This document shows positions 17,481 through 27,603 of a stretch of 64,000 bases of DNA, piece by piece. Location of the stretch: assembly GCF_044502415.1 (NCBI RefSeq), contig NZ_CP172402.1. One strand, written 5' to 3'. The notes below the pieces were generated by a model. That model was not told the origin of the DNA and did no database searches. It saw only the letters and a list, made by a program, of their open reading frames with translations. The DNA is from Haloimpatiens lingqiaonensis (lineage in GTDB: Bacteria; Bacillota; Clostridia; Clostridiales; Clostridiaceae). The translations under genes and the position numbers were made by a program. How positions within the stretch are numbered: the stretch's first letter is position 1; every line of letters begins with the position of its first letter.

Positions 17481-17602
17481 AATTTCCTCCCTTGTTTTGG
17501 AATTAATCCTACAACTTAATTCATTTCCATCTAAAAAACTCTATTTATAATATCACTTATTTAGGCAATTATCTAAATAATTATAAAATAAAGTACATCA
17601 AA

Positions 17603-17630
17603 AGCGCCCACCCCATACGGAGTGAGCGCT
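17603..17630 (-). terminator. GC-rich hairpin downstream of larB
   Basis: Twelve-bp arms AGCGCCCACCCC and GGAGTGAGCGCT (two G-U type mismatches) around ATAC; on the minus strand four T follow. It is probably the end of the lar operon. The same minus-strand stretch can encode a 21-residue peptide (from the ATG at about 17642) with a weak purine-rich site, so a leader peptide for aroE is an alternative. Confidence 0.5.
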
Positions 17631-17771
17631 GCCAACATATCATCCTGCTTTTTTTGTTTCTTTTGCTCCTTTTAACGGTAACTATAATAACACCTATATT
17701 AATATCTCATAGAAATTTTTATCTTTACCAATTATAATTATATCCTTTAAAAATACTTATGTCAACAATAT

Positions 17772-18518
17772 TTAAAGTTTATTTATCACACTTGCCAAAT
17801 ATCCTGCACCAAATCCATTGTCTATATTTACAACACTAACTCCACTGGCACAACTATTTAGCATAGATAAAAGAGCTGCTAATCCATTAAAACTTGCTCC
17901 ATATCCTACACTAGTTGGCACTGCTATTATAGGTTTGTCCACCAGTCCTCCAACCACACTAGCTAAGGCACCTTCCATACCAGCAGCTACAATAATAACC
18001 TTGGCACCTCTTATTATTTCTAATTTATTAAATAACCTATGAATACCGGCTACACCCACATCTATTATTCTTTCTACTTTATTTCCTAAAAATTCTGCTG
18101 TAACCGCTGCTTCTTCTGCCACAGGCATATCTGAAGTTCCTGCAGTAACCACCGCTATGTATGTATCCTTTTTAGGTATTTCTCTTTTTTCTATGGTTAT
18201 TATTTTAGCCATGCTATTGTATTTAGCCTCACCGCAAACTTCCTTCACTGCCCTAAACATTTCCTCAGTGGCACGAGTAGCTAATATATTGTTATTTTTA
18301 GTATTCATAAATTCTACTATACCCCTTACCTGTTCCACAGTCTTTCCTGCACAGTATATAACCTCAGGGTATCCTACTCTTATTTCTCTATGGTTATCTA
18401 TATTGGCATATCCTAGATCTTTAAAAGGAAGTTCCTTTAAATTATCTAATGCCTCTTCTACTTCACAATGACCATTTTTTACATTTTCAAGTAATTCTCT
18501 TATTTCATTTTCATTCAT
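17772..18518 (-). CDS. larB: Nickel pincer cofactor biosynthesis protein LarB
   Basis: A 248-residue LarB, related to AIR carboxylase. LarB carboxylates and hydrolyses nicotinic acid adenine dinucleotide, the first step to the Ni-pincer nucleotide. Its C-terminal half has the PurE-like core TAGTSDMPVAEEAAVTAE, AGMEGALASVVGGLV and VPTSVGYGASFNGLAALLSM. It is the last gene of larC-larE-larB and follows larE by 20 bases, with GGAAGG as ribosome site. Confidence 0.95.
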   Translation of the reverse strand: MNENEIRELLENVKNGHCEVEEALDNLKELPFKDLGYANIDNHREIRVGYPEVIYCAGKTVEQVRGIVEFMNTKNNNILATRATEEMFRAVKEVCGEAKYNSMAKIITIEKREIPKKDTYIAVVTAGTSDMPVAEEAAVTAEFLGNKVERIIDVGVAGIHRLFNKLEIIRGAKVIIVAAGMEGALASVVGGLVDKPIIAVPTSVGYGASFNGLAALLSMLNSCASGVSVVNIDNGFGAGYLASVINKL

Positions 18519-18538
18519 GAAATAACTTCCTTCCTCTA

Positions 18539-19342
18539 CTATTTTTTCAATTCCAATCCGCTCATTCGGTATCCTTTTACATCTAAGGTTACGTATTTAA
18601 ATCCGTATTCTTTAAGTTTATCACCTATAACATCTAAAAGTTCTTCTTCCAATATATTTTTAAAGTCATTTTTATCTACTTCTATTCTAGCTAAATCACC
18701 ATGACATCTAACTCTTACAGCCTTAAATCCAATATTCATAAGATATTTTTCTGATTTCTCTATTTTCTTAAGATCCTCTATTTTTATATAACTTTCATAA
18801 GGAATTCTTGAAAGTAAACAAGCATAAGCTGGCTTTTTCCAAGTGGATAAACCTAGTTCTTTTGATAAATCCCTTATGTGCCTTTTGTTAAATTCCATAT
18901 ACATAAGAGGGCTTTTTATACCCAATTCCTTTAAAGCCTTCATTCCAGGTCTGTAGTCTTTTGTGTCATCATAATTTGTACCATCTACAACATGTTTATA
19001 TCCTTCTTCAGAGGCGAGTTTTTTTATGGCAGAAAATACTTGTTTTTTACATAAATAACATCTATCTATAGGATTATTCTTTATTTCATCCATTATAGGA
19101 ATATTTATAAATTTATGCTTTACCTTTAACTTTTTTGCAAAATCTTTTCCTTCTTTAATTTCCCACCTAGGAATATATGGTGTGTCTATAGTAACTGCCA
19201 AAACATTATCACCCAAAGCATCAATACATGCCTTCAATAAAAAAGTACTATCCACTCCTCCTGAAAAAGCCACCACACAACTATCTAATGTTTTAATATA
19301 TTCCAAAAGCTTTAAGTACTTTTCTTGTAAAGAATTTTCCAC
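18539..19342 (-). CDS. larE: ATP-dependent sacrificial sulfur transferase LarE
   Basis: A 267-residue PP-loop enzyme that adenylates the pincer precursor and adds sulfur. The PP-loop SGGVDS is at 27-32. Cys95 and Cys98 form RCYLC, and Cys175 in KPAYACLLSRIPY aligns with the sacrificial cysteine known from Lactobacillus LarE (Cys176). It begins at GTG 19342, downstream of AAAGGGG. It lies 14 bases after larC and 20 before larB. Confidence 0.95.
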   Translation of the reverse strand: MENSLQEKYLKLLEYIKTLDSCVVAFSGGVDSTFLLKACIDALGDNVLAVTIDTPYIPRWEIKEGKDFAKKLKVKHKFINIPIMDEIKNNPIDRCYLCKKQVFSAIKKLASEEGYKHVVDGTNYDDTKDYRPGMKALKELGIKSPLMYMEFNKRHIRDLSKELGLSTWKKPAYACLLSRIPYESYIKIEDLKKIEKSEKYLMNIGFKAVRVRCHGDLARIEVDKNDFKNILEEELLDVIGDKLKEYGFKYVTLDVKGYRMSGLELKK

Positions 19343-19356
19343 CTGCTATCGCCCCT

Positions 19357-20568
19357 TTACTTTATGCTATTGTAAACTTCCCTAAGTACTTTTCTTATTG
19401 GCACATTATATTCTAATGCAGCCTTTTTACAGTCATCATATTCAGCTTTTACCTTAACATCCTCTTCATCTACATAGGCCTTCTTAACTCTAATATCCCC
19501 ATAAGAAGTTTTTACCACAGAAAAATCCCTCTTTAGTACATCTCTAACCATGCTGCACTCTCTAACTCCTAATGTAGAGGTTTCCTTGAATAATATCTTT
19601 TTAAGTTCTTCCTTATTATCCTTATGACAAAGTACACTTAACTTTACCCCAGGACGACCTTTTTTCATCATTATAGAAGTAATAAACACATCCAAAGCTC
19701 CCTGTTTAAAGAGCTTATGGTATACATAATCATAAATTTCTGGATTCATATCGTCTATATTACATTCTAATATAAAGCAGTTTTCTTTAAAATAAAACTC
19801 CTGCTTTTTCTCTACCCTTCCTAAATAAACCCTAAGCAAATTAGGAATCTCCGTATCCCTATTCCCTACTCCATAGCCTATAGCCTCTACAATAAATTCT
19901 TTTTCCTCAGTAAATTTGCTAACCATGGTCTTCAATATAGCTGCCCCCGTTGGAGTAGTAGTTTCAAAAGGCACTGCCCCCATCTTTACAGGCACTCCTT
20001 TTAAAACCTCCATAACAGCTGGAGCTGGTACAGGTATTACCCCATGGGCGCACTTTACAAATCCTCCACCTAACTGCACTGGAGAGCATAAGATTTTATC
20101 CACATTTAAATATTGGAAGCATATGGCTGCTCCAACTATATCCACTATAGAGTCTACAGCACCAACTTCATGAAAATGCACTTGGTATAAATCCTTATTG
20201 TGCACTTTTCCTTCTGCTTCTGCCAGCTTTCTAAATATACTTAAACTTATAACCTTAACACTTTCTTCTAGTAAGCTTTCATTTATTATCTTCTCTATAT
20301 CTTTAAAACTTCTGTGATGATGCTCTCCGTGGTGGTGCTCCTCATTATGGTGATATCCATGTTCTAATTTATTTAAAATAACATCTACTTTGGTGCCACT
20401 TATTCCTTTTCTTTCATCTTTTTTTATTTCTATACTGAATTCCTCATTTATACTTAATTTATTAAGTTCATTAATTAAATAATTCTCATCCACGCCTAAA
20501 TCTATCATGGCACCTAGGTTCATATCTCCGCTAATACCTGAAAAACAATCATAATATAATACCTTCAT
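19357..20568 (-). CDS. larC: Nickel insertase LarC
   Basis: A 403-residue, unbroken LarC, which inserts nickel into the pincer cofactor in a CTP-dependent reaction. In Lactobacillus plantarum the protein is made from larC1 and larC2 by a frameshift; here it is a single frame. It begins MKVLYYDCFSGISGDMNLGA and carries a His-rich loop (HGYHHNEEHHHGEHHH) at about residues 70-86, suited to nickel binding. It is first in the larC-larE-larB operon. No larA or nickel transporter is in the window, so the client enzyme must be elsewhere. Confidence 0.95.
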   Translation of the reverse strand: MKVLYYDCFSGISGDMNLGAMIDLGVDENYLINELNKLSINEEFSIEIKKDERKGISGTKVDVILNKLEHGYHHNEEHHHGEHHHRSFKDIEKIINESLLEESVKVISLSIFRKLAEAEGKVHNKDLYQVHFHEVGAVDSIVDIVGAAICFQYLNVDKILCSPVQLGGGFVKCAHGVIPVPAPAVMEVLKGVPVKMGAVPFETTTPTGAAILKTMVSKFTEEKEFIVEAIGYGVGNRDTEIPNLLRVYLGRVEKKQEFYFKENCFILECNIDDMNPEIYDYVYHKLFKQGALDVFITSIMMKKGRPGVKLSVLCHKDNKEELKKILFKETSTLGVRECSMVRDVLKRDFSVVKTSYGDIRVKKAYVDEEDVKVKAEYDDCKKAALEYNVPIRKVLREVYNSIK

Positions 20569-20652
20569 CTTTTATCTCCTAACTGTTAAATATCATATTA
20601 ATAATATAGCATAAGAATGCTTTTCAGTATAACAACTTTTTATACAAAAAAA

Positions 20653-21948
20653 CTAAAATAAAACCATAGTATCATCAACTATTTTGAAAAATCCCTTATA
20701 GCTTTTCACTTTATTTTCTTTTATATCTATTACATTAATTTTCTGCTCATTCCACATGCTATCTTCACAAGCTATTATATATCTATCCTCTACAAGCTCC
20801 TTCATTTTTCCTAATTTATGTGGATAAGTATATTCCACCTTACCTCTTAATAACTCTTTTACGCAATAAGTTTCATTATCCATATACTTATAAGCAATTA
20901 TATTTTTATTTTTTCCTGCTAAACTATATTTTATATCTACGTTATCCTCAATGTGCTCTATACTTTCTGCACTTTCCTCGTATTTATTATCCATTTTTAT
21001 ATTATACATGGTCTTTTTCATAGTCTTTCTGTCTAAAAAAGTTACTATTTCCTCATTAGGTTTTTCAAAATCCTTTATGGCAAAATATATATTGTCCTTG
21101 TCGATCCCTGAAAATATTTCGTAACCCTCAAAACCCTTATAAGCTATACTATTAAAAGTCAATTCTTCTTTTCCTTCTTTTACTTCTTGAATAAATTTTT
21201 CCACAGTAGTATATTGCAAATGGTCGTTAAGATAAAACTCATCTTCAATATTTTCTATATCATCAGCTTTTATATATTTATACTTTTTCTTATAATAAGT
21301 ATTATATATATCTTCTATTGTCCCTGGATCTAAATAATTTTCCTCATAAACAATACATTTTTCTCCTGCTAATTCCGTTCTAAAGAAAACTTGGCTAAAT
21401 CCTCTTAAAAAATCTTTATCCTTTATTTCCCATTGTTCTCCTGAGTTTATATTAAACATATATCCCTTTTGATACCCATATTGTTCTTCACTATCTTTTA
21501 ATTCTAATTGCTGTCCTATACTCATAACATTTGGTTCACTTGCAAAAACACATATATACTGATGGTTTATCATCTCAAATTCCATATCAGAATATTGTTT
21601 TTCCAAGTAAAAATTAAATAAAGTATACTCCTTGCCTAGTCCCTCTAAATCAACTCTATACAAAGTATATAGATCTCTATTCTTTTCCCTGTCCCTTGTT
21701 ACATAGTATATACAGTCCTCACCCTCAATGAACTTATTATAAACTACTCCTTTGTATAAACTATGCGAATTACTTGTTAGTCTTCTTAATTTTTTAGTTT
21801 CCAAATCATAACCATAATATCCAAACACCCTGTGATCTGGAAACATATGACCTACCTTTTTTATTTTCTCAAAAATTATTTTATCACTCACCCTCTCTAT
21901 TGGATTGAATATTACATCACCATTATTTCTCATATCCAATATATCCAT
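20653..21948 (-). CDS. Hypothetical protein, 431 aa
   Basis: I do not recognise this gene. It has no signal peptide or membrane segment, is rich in Tyr, Glu, Lys and Asp, and shows repeating short beta-strand patterns such as EDCIYYVTRDREKNRDLYTL and DNIYFAIKDF, spaced 40-60 residues, which suggests a beta-propeller-like fold. The ribosome site AGGAGG is well placed. It stands 84 bases upstream of larC on the same strand, so cotranscription is possible, but no link to the cofactor pathway can be shown. Confidence 0.7.
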   Translation of the reverse strand: MDILDMRNNGDVIFNPIERVSDKIIFEKIKKVGHMFPDHRVFGYYGYDLETKKLRRLTSNSHSLYKGVVYNKFIEGEDCIYYVTRDREKNRDLYTLYRVDLEGLGKEYTLFNFYLEKQYSDMEFEMINHQYICVFASEPNVMSIGQQLELKDSEEQYGYQKGYMFNINSGEQWEIKDKDFLRGFSQVFFRTELAGEKCIVYEENYLDPGTIEDIYNTYYKKKYKYIKADDIENIEDEFYLNDHLQYTTVEKFIQEVKEGKEELTFNSIAYKGFEGYEIFSGIDKDNIYFAIKDFEKPNEEIVTFLDRKTMKKTMYNIKMDNKYEESAESIEHIEDNVDIKYSLAGKNKNIIAYKYMDNETYCVKELLRGKVEYTYPHKLGKMKELVEDRYIIACEDSMWNEQKINVIDIKENKVKSYKGFFKIVDDTMVLF

Positions 21949-22010
21949 ATATACCCTCCTAAAATTTATTTATACCTATAGTTCTATCCATTTTGTGGAT
22001 ATTTTAAACA

Positions 22011-22877
22011 TTAGGTTAATATTTCATAGCCTTCTCTTGTAACTAGCACTGTGTGCTCCCATTGAGCTGAAAGTTTTCTATCCTTAGTAAGCACTGTCCA
22101 ACCGTCTTTTAAAACATCGTACTCATAAGTTCCCTGGTTAATCATAGGCTCAATGGTAAATACCATACCTGGGAATAAAACCATATCCCTTCCTCTTTCA
22201 CCACAATGAGCCACAAAAGGGTCCTCGTGGAAATCTAATCCTATACCGTGTCCACCATAATCTCTTATTACAGAATATCCATTTTTCTCTGCATGCTTTT
22301 GCACCGAATATCCAATATCCCCCAAGGTAGCAAAAGGTTTAACCTCCTTTATACCCTCATATAAACACTCCTTAGCCACCTTCACTAATCTTTTTGCCTC
22401 TTCACTGCCTTCACCAATTATATACATTCTGCTAGAATCAGAATAATACCCGTCTAATATAGTGGTTACATCTACATTTACTATGTCACCATTCTTTAAA
22501 ACTGTTTCTTCATTAGGTATACCATGACAAACCACTTCATTTATAGAAATACACACACTTTTAGGATATCCCATATAATTAAGAGGCGCTGGTATTCCGC
22601 CATGTTCTACAGTAAACTGATGCACCCAATTATTCACCTCTTCAGTAGTAACCCCTTCTTTTATTTTTTCTCCTACCATATCCAATATAGCCTTGGTAAG
22701 TCTACCACTTTTTCTTATACCTTCTATTTCTAAATCTGTTTTTATCATATCTCTATCAGGCACTATATGCCCCTCTGCCGCTAAAGCTTCTAATCTCATA
22801 TCTAAATCCAAATGACAATCCTTATATTTTTTTCCACTTCCACACCAACATAATTTGTTCCAAAATTCTTTTTTCAA
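22011..22877 (-). CDS. map: Methionine aminopeptidase with N-terminal SEC-C zinc motif
   Basis: A 288-residue type I methionine aminopeptidase removing N-terminal Met from new proteins. Residues 8-22 are a SEC-C zinc-binding motif (LCWCGSGKKYKDCH), as in a subset of clostridial enzymes. The catalytic domain has the metal ligands in NVDVTTILDGYYSDSSR, GHGIGLDFHEDP, FTIEPMI and SAQWEHTVLVT. It starts at TTG 22877, seven bases after GGAGGTG. It follows no operon partner. Confidence 0.95.
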   Translation of the reverse strand: MKKEFWNKLCWCGSGKKYKDCHLDLDMRLEALAAEGHIVPDRDMIKTDLEIEGIRKSGRLTKAILDMVGEKIKEGVTTEEVNNWVHQFTVEHGGIPAPLNYMGYPKSVCISINEVVCHGIPNEETVLKNGDIVNVDVTTILDGYYSDSSRMYIIGEGSEEAKRLVKVAKECLYEGIKEVKPFATLGDIGYSVQKHAEKNGYSVIRDYGGHGIGLDFHEDPFVAHCGERGRDMVLFPGMVFTIEPMINQGTYEYDVLKDGWTVLTKDRKLSAQWEHTVLVTREGYEILT

Positions 22878-23188
22878 AAAAACACCTCCAACTTTTTTAT
22901 CACTATTAACTATTAATAATTAATTATTAATTTCCACCATATCTCTATTATACACCAATTAATAACTTTTCGTTAAAAATACTATTCCTTCGTTGCAAAT
23001 GTACTTTATAAAATGTTATAAATATATTATGCCTTGATATATCTTGTATTTATTATTAACTCAATTTCCAAAATTTTAAATTACTATTATTTTATAATTT
23101 ACATATAATCATAAATAAAAAACATAAAAATTAAATAAAAAATAACTTATATATTATATTTATTTTTTTCAAAGAAAGGAAGAATTAC

Positions 23189-24535
23189 ATGGACAAATCT
23201 AAACAATTGGGTACAGAAAGTATTGGAAAATTATTAGTTAAATTTTCCATACCCGCTATTATTGGTATGCTGGTAAATGCTCTATACAGCATAGTTGATA
23301 GAGCCTATATAGGACATATAGACAAAATAGGTACCGATGCCCTTTCTGGGCTAACTAGCACCATGCCCATATCCACAACCATAATGGCCTTTGGAATGTT
23401 AGTGGGCATAGGTACTTCAGCTCTTATTTCTATAAAGCTAGGAGAAAAAAAGAAAGAAGAAGCAGAAAGAATACTGGGCAATGCAGTATTTCTTGATGGA
23501 TTAATATCCTTAATAATAGGTATTTTAGGAATTATATTTCTTGATAAACTATTAATACTATTTGGAGCTGGAAAAGAAAGCATTCCTTATGCTAAAACAT
23601 ATATAACCATAATACTTTTAGGTGCTCCTCTGCAAAATATAGGCTTTGGTATAAACAACAGCATTCGAGCAGAAGGAAATCCTAAGATGGCAATGCTTAC
23701 AATGATATTTGGAGCCCTTATAAATATTATTCTTGATCCAATATTTATATTCTTATTTGGCATGGGAATTAAAGGTGCTGCCATTGCCACAGTAATTTCT
23801 GAAACCTTTAATACTATATGGGTTATGTATTATTTTACAAGCAAAAGAAGTGGAAGTATTTTAAAAGTAAAAAAAGAAAACTTAAAACTAGATTTAAAAA
23901 TTGTAAAATCAATATTCGCTATAGGTATGTCCCCTTTTGCAATGCAAATAGCTGCCAGCGTAGTAGTAGTCTTATACAACCGTGGCCTTTATACTTACGG
24001 TGGAAATAAAGCTGTAGCTGCCATGGGTATAATAAATAGTATATCAATGCTTATTTTTATGCCTATGTTTGGAATAAATCAAGGTGTTCAGCCTATTATT
24101 GGCTATAATTATGGAGCTAAAAATTACAAAAGAGTTAAAAGGGCATTAAAATTAGCCATATTAGCTGCCACTATCATAGCTACCCTTGGCTTTTTATGTG
24201 TTCAAATATTCCCTAAAACATTAATAAGTTTATTTACAACAAAGGACATAGAACTTTTAAATATAGGGACTCGTGGTCTTAGAATAGATTTGATTTTCCT
24301 ACCTATAATAGGTATGCAAATTGTAGGTTCTAACTATTTCCAAGCCATAGGTCAGGCTAAGACTGCTATGTTACTAAGTCTTCTTAGACAAGTGGTTATT
24401 CTAATTCCACTTATATTAATACTTCCTAATTTATTTAAATTAGACGGCCTTTGGATGTCACAACCTTGCGCAGACGTAATTTCCTTTATTCTTACAGCAA
24501 TTTTCCTATTCAGAAGCATCAAAGAACTAAAATAG
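23189..24535 (+). CDS. MATE family multidrug/Na+ or H+ antiporter
   Basis: A 448-residue protein with twelve hydrophobic helices and two homologous MatE halves, beginning KLLVKFSIPAIIGMLVNALYSIVDRAYIGH, the typical first-helix motif. The second half has FGINQGVQPIIGYNYGAKNYKRVKRAL. It exports drugs or metabolites driven by cation gradients. Ribosome site AAAGGAAG precedes the ATG. It stands alone; the upstream 310 bases are AT-rich without a gene, and repeats follow it. Confidence 0.93.
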   Translation: MDKSKQLGTESIGKLLVKFSIPAIIGMLVNALYSIVDRAYIGHIDKIGTDALSGLTSTMPISTTIMAFGMLVGIGTSALISIKLGEKKKEEAERILGNAVFLDGLISLIIGILGIIFLDKLLILFGAGKESIPYAKTYITIILLGAPLQNIGFGINNSIRAEGNPKMAMLTMIFGALINIILDPIFIFLFGMGIKGAAIATVISETFNTIWVMYYFTSKRSGSILKVKKENLKLDLKIVKSIFAIGMSPFAMQIAASVVVVLYNRGLYTYGGNKAVAAMGIINSISMLIFMPMFGINQGVQPIIGYNYGAKNYKRVKRALKLAILAATIIATLGFLCVQIFPKTLISLFTTKDIELLNIGTRGLRIDLIFLPIIGMQIVGSNYFQAIGQAKTAMLLSLLRQVVILIPLILILPNLFKLDGLWMSQPCADVISFILTAIFLFRSIKELK

Positions 24536-24560
24536 GAAAATTGTGACGGAAGTGGCATAA

Positions 24561-24796
24561 GAAAAATCTGCTTTTAATTCCGTGATAAAATTGAAATTTT
24601 GGACTGTGAACAGTACGCTAAGAACTTCTAAATGTTTTGAAATTTAAAGCCCCTAAAGCCTTCAAACTCACTCGTGCCTCGCTCAAGCAATGAAGGCTTC
24701 TTAACGGGGCTTTAAATTTCAAAACAAAGAAGTTCTAAAACTAGTTCAATAGTCCCAAATTTCAATTTTATCACTCCATTAAAAGCAGATTTTTCA
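24561..24796. repeat. 235-bp palindrome, copy 2 (reverse orientation)
   Basis: Same family as the copy at 14877 but inverted: it starts with the aattccgtg arm and ends with the actccatt arm. The loop carries ctcgtgcctcgctcaagc. A half copy (right arm only) lies at 25403-25470, after the composite block. Confidence 0.88.
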
Positions 24797-24831
24797 GGGT
24801 ATGTGTATATCGTCACGGTGAGGGACCAGCC

Positions 24832-25320
24832 TACTGGCGATAGCCAGGCTAAATATATAAATATCAGATATTAAATATCAAATATCAATTAATGTGGATT
24901 TTCTTCATTTTATTCAGAAAATCTTTAAGTTATAAAAAAGAAAGAGCTTATAATATTTTTAGGCGGAGCCGTTCTTTTAGTATGCAATCTCCAAATAATT
25001 TAGTGTAATTCTTAATTTTTAGGTACTAGGTTCTAGGTTCTAGGTACTAGGGAAGGATAAAACTCCTGAAGAAGTTTTAAAAAAATATAAATTCAAGAAA
25101 TTCCATAGGAATTTCAACATTATTTGATATTTGATATTTGATATTTGATATTTATTATTTAATATATGTAGTTTGCCTATCTCCAATAAAAGATTTTTTA
25201 AGCCTTAAAGAAAAGATATAACCACTTCATTTAATGAATCAGTTATACCTTTTCCCACTATACCATTGCTTATATTCAATTAAAGATTTTCCGTAACGCA
25301 GTGTAGGAAAATCCTCCTTT
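24832..25320. repeat. Composite intergenic block R1
   Basis: A mosaic shared in order with blocks at 32279, 34998 and 42110: agccaggctaaatatataaa, ATCAAAT-type heptamers, gtggattttcttcattttat, a variable middle with TAGGTTC heptamers, the palindrome aattccataggaatttcaac, GATATTT heptamers, an inverted pair from agatataacc to ggttataccttt-like ends, and attaaagattttccgtaacg. No reading frame of note; 24536-25494 has no gene. Confidence 0.75.
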
Positions 25321-25402
25321 CCTAGCACCTAGTACCCAATCTTTTACTTCTTACTTAATTATCAATTGTCCATTGTCAATTGTCAATTTTCAATTGTCCC
25401 TT

Positions 25403-25470
25403 AGTTCTTGGCGTATTGTTCACAGTCCAAAATTTCACATTTATCACGGAATTAAAAGCAGATTTTTCCT
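25403..25470. repeat. Half copy of the 235-bp palindrome (right arm)
   Basis: It matches only the outer right arm (ttcttggcgtattgttcaca to aaaagcagatttttcc). It lies next to the SPFH gene 3' end. Confidence 0.8.
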
Positions 25471-25494
25471 ATAGCACTTACTTCACAATCTATT

Positions 25495-26436
25495 CTATTT
25501 GTTCATTTTAAGTGTGTCTGCTATGGCAGCTATGTTTCCTAATGAAGATAGGGTTTCATTTGGAAGTATAAGCTTGTTAGCAGGGTTTTTAGCCATTTCT
25601 TGAAGAGCCTCCACTTGTTTAAGTGCAATTACTCTTTCATCAGTACCAGATTCGATGATAGCTGCATTGACTCTTCTTACAGCTTCTGCTTGAGCCTCTG
25701 CTATAGCTCTTATAGCCTCTGCCTTACCTTGTGCTTCTAAAAGTTGAGATTCTTTAAGACCTTCTGCACGTCTTATATTAGCTTCTTTCTCAGCTTCTGC
25801 TCCAAGTATTCTAGCTTGCTTTTCTCCTTGTGCCTTTTCTATTTGGCTTTGTTTTTGTCCTTCTGCTTGTAAAATTGTAGCTCTCTTATCTCTTTCTGCT
25901 TTCATTTGTTTTTCCATAGCATTTTGAATTTCTGCTGGTGGTATTATATTCTTAATTTCTACTGAAAGTATTTTTATACCATAAGCATCTGTTATTTCAT
26001 CTACTATTTGTAGAAGTTTATTATTGATTCTATCTCTTCCAGATAAAACTTCATCTAAACTCATATCTCCAACTATGTTTCTCATATTTGTAATAGTTGA
26101 ATAAACTATACCTGATTTATAATCTTCTATATTGTAAACTGCATCCTTTGCATTTAAAACTTTATAAAAAATAACATTATCTATAGATATATTTACGTTA
26201 TCTTTAGTTATAACTGTTTGAGGTTGTATATCTAATATTTGTTGCTTTGTAGATATTTTCTTTCTTACATAGTCTGCAAATGGGATTACTAAATGCCAAC
26301 CTGGTTCTAATATCCTATGAAATTGTCCAAATCTTTCAACCAAAAATACATAACCAGTATTTACAACCTTTATAGAACTCAATAATGTACTTATAACTAT
26401 AAATAATATAATTATTGTTATAATTTTTCCTGCCAT
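25495..26436 (-). CDS. SPFH/band-7 membrane protein (QmcA/stomatin-like)
   Basis: A 313-residue stomatin-family protein: an N-terminal membrane helix (residues 4-22), the SPFH domain (VERFGQFHRILEPGWHLVIPFADYV through VEIKNIIPPAEIQNAMEKQM) and a long Ala/Glu-rich coiled coil (about 195-265, AEKEANIRRAEGLKESQ) ending with VIALKQVEALQEMAKNPANKLILP. The family forms membrane scaffolds and cages. It follows the NfeD gene on the same strand, and SPFH-NfeD pairs are a conserved unit. Confidence 0.92.
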   Translation of the reverse strand: MAGKIITIIILFIVISTLLSSIKVVNTGYVFLVERFGQFHRILEPGWHLVIPFADYVRKKISTKQQILDIQPQTVITKDNVNISIDNVIFYKVLNAKDAVYNIEDYKSGIVYSTITNMRNIVGDMSLDEVLSGRDRINNKLLQIVDEITDAYGIKILSVEIKNIIPPAEIQNAMEKQMKAERDKRATILQAEGQKQSQIEKAQGEKQARILGAEAEKEANIRRAEGLKESQLLEAQGKAEAIRAIAEAQAEAVRRVNAAIIESGTDERVIALKQVEALQEMAKNPANKLILPNETLSSLGNIAAIADTLKMNK

Positions 26437-26493
26437 AACTTAAACACTCCTTTTTATATTTTTTTTAATATTGGATTGAGATCATCTTAATAA

Positions 26494-26940
26494 TTATTCT
26501 TCCGAAGGTTTTTTTATCTTTTGTATTATAAGTTTATTGCCTTCAATTCCTATTATTTTTAATTTATCACCCCTTTTAATATATTCTCCTTTGTTTTCAA
26601 CAGTCCAATATATACCATCTAATTTCAAATTTCCTCTAGCTTCTATATCATTTTCAGCTAATAGTTCTCTTCCTATATATCCTTCTTCCATAGTTTTTGT
26701 TTTAGGTACAGTTTTTTTGATATTCTTTTTTATAATTGGATAACCTGTGCCCATAAATAAAGCACTGACTACTATAAATACTATGAGCTGGGTAGAAAAA
26801 GATAATCCTAATGTTAAACATATTATGGCTGCTATAGCTCCTGCGGTAAACCAAACAAATAAAAATGCACTAGTTAATATATCTATTAGCAGCGTTCCAA
26901 TTCCAACTATAAGCCATATAACCAGTAAAAACCAATCCAT
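26494..26940 (-). CDS. NfeD family membrane protein
   Basis: A 148-residue protein with three or four N-terminal hydrophobic helices and a C-terminal OB-fold NfeD domain (ENDIEARGNLKLDGIYWTVENKGEYIKRGDKLKIIGIEGNKL region). NfeD proteins work with the SPFH partner encoded 57 bases downstream. The frame is open to 26949, but AAAGGGG stands 9-10 bases before the ATG at 26940, which is the likely start. Confidence 0.9.
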   Translation of the reverse strand: MDWFLLVIWLIVGIGTLLIDILTSAFLFVWFTAGAIAAIICLTLGLSFSTQLIVFIVVSALFMGTGYPIIKKNIKKTVPKTKTMEEGYIGRELLAENDIEARGNLKLDGIYWTVENKGEYIKRGDKLKIIGIEGNKLIIQKIKKPSEE

Positions 26941-27002
26941 AAAATTCAACCCCTTTCATAAATTATTTTTAAATACCCCTAAGTAAAGTTTCAATATTAA
27001 TA

Positions 27003-27184
27003 ACTCAACTTTCGCATATAAATTTTAAGTTCTACACTATACAAGGTAAGGAGTAAGAAGTAAAAAATATTACTTACCTACAAATGTTATATTTTAGCAC
27101 CTAGTACCTAGCACCTAGTACCTAACCTAAGTATTACTTAACTGCAAATTTTATATTTTTATTTTATAACTGTGAAAGTTGAAT
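27003..27184. repeat. Inverted-repeat element of the TCAACTTTCGCA family
   Basis: Left end ACTCAACTTTCGCATATAAA and right end TTTATAACTGTGAAAGTTGA form a terminal inverted repeat of about 20 bp. The interior is filled with aagtaaggag-type and ctagtacctag-type short repeats. It is the clearest complete member of a family with ends also near 30723, 39006, 40369, 43203, 53933 and 56693. 26950-28007 has no gene. Confidence 0.65.
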
Positions 27185-27603
27185 TAATAATTATTAAATG
27201 TAAAATTAACACTTATTTCATAAAATATATATTCTATATTGTTAATTTATATCCTCTAATATATTATGTTATATTAAAATTTATGACATTTATTTAGGAG
27301 TATTTCTGCTAAACTTTGATTTATTCATATTATACAGTATGAAACAAAAGATTAAAAGTTTATTCACATTTGATTAAACGTTAATTATTACTATTTAAAG
27401 CGTTTTTAATAATTGTACCTATGTTTTGCTTATGTTTTCTAATGTTTTTATCAATTATACTAAACATTAAGTGATTAACCAACTTTCACTCATAAACTTT
27501 GAGCTTTACATTATTTTCTTAAATTTAAAATATTAAAACCTCAAAGGAGTTTTTTCCTTCATTTAGTAGGCCATCTCCACCCACAAAGCAAGTACTCTTT
27601 AAC

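Noticed and set aside
17603..17660. Leader peptide gene upstream of aroE
   Set aside because: A 21-codon frame exists, but the ribosome site is poor and the sequence is mostly a hairpin better explained as the lar operon's end.
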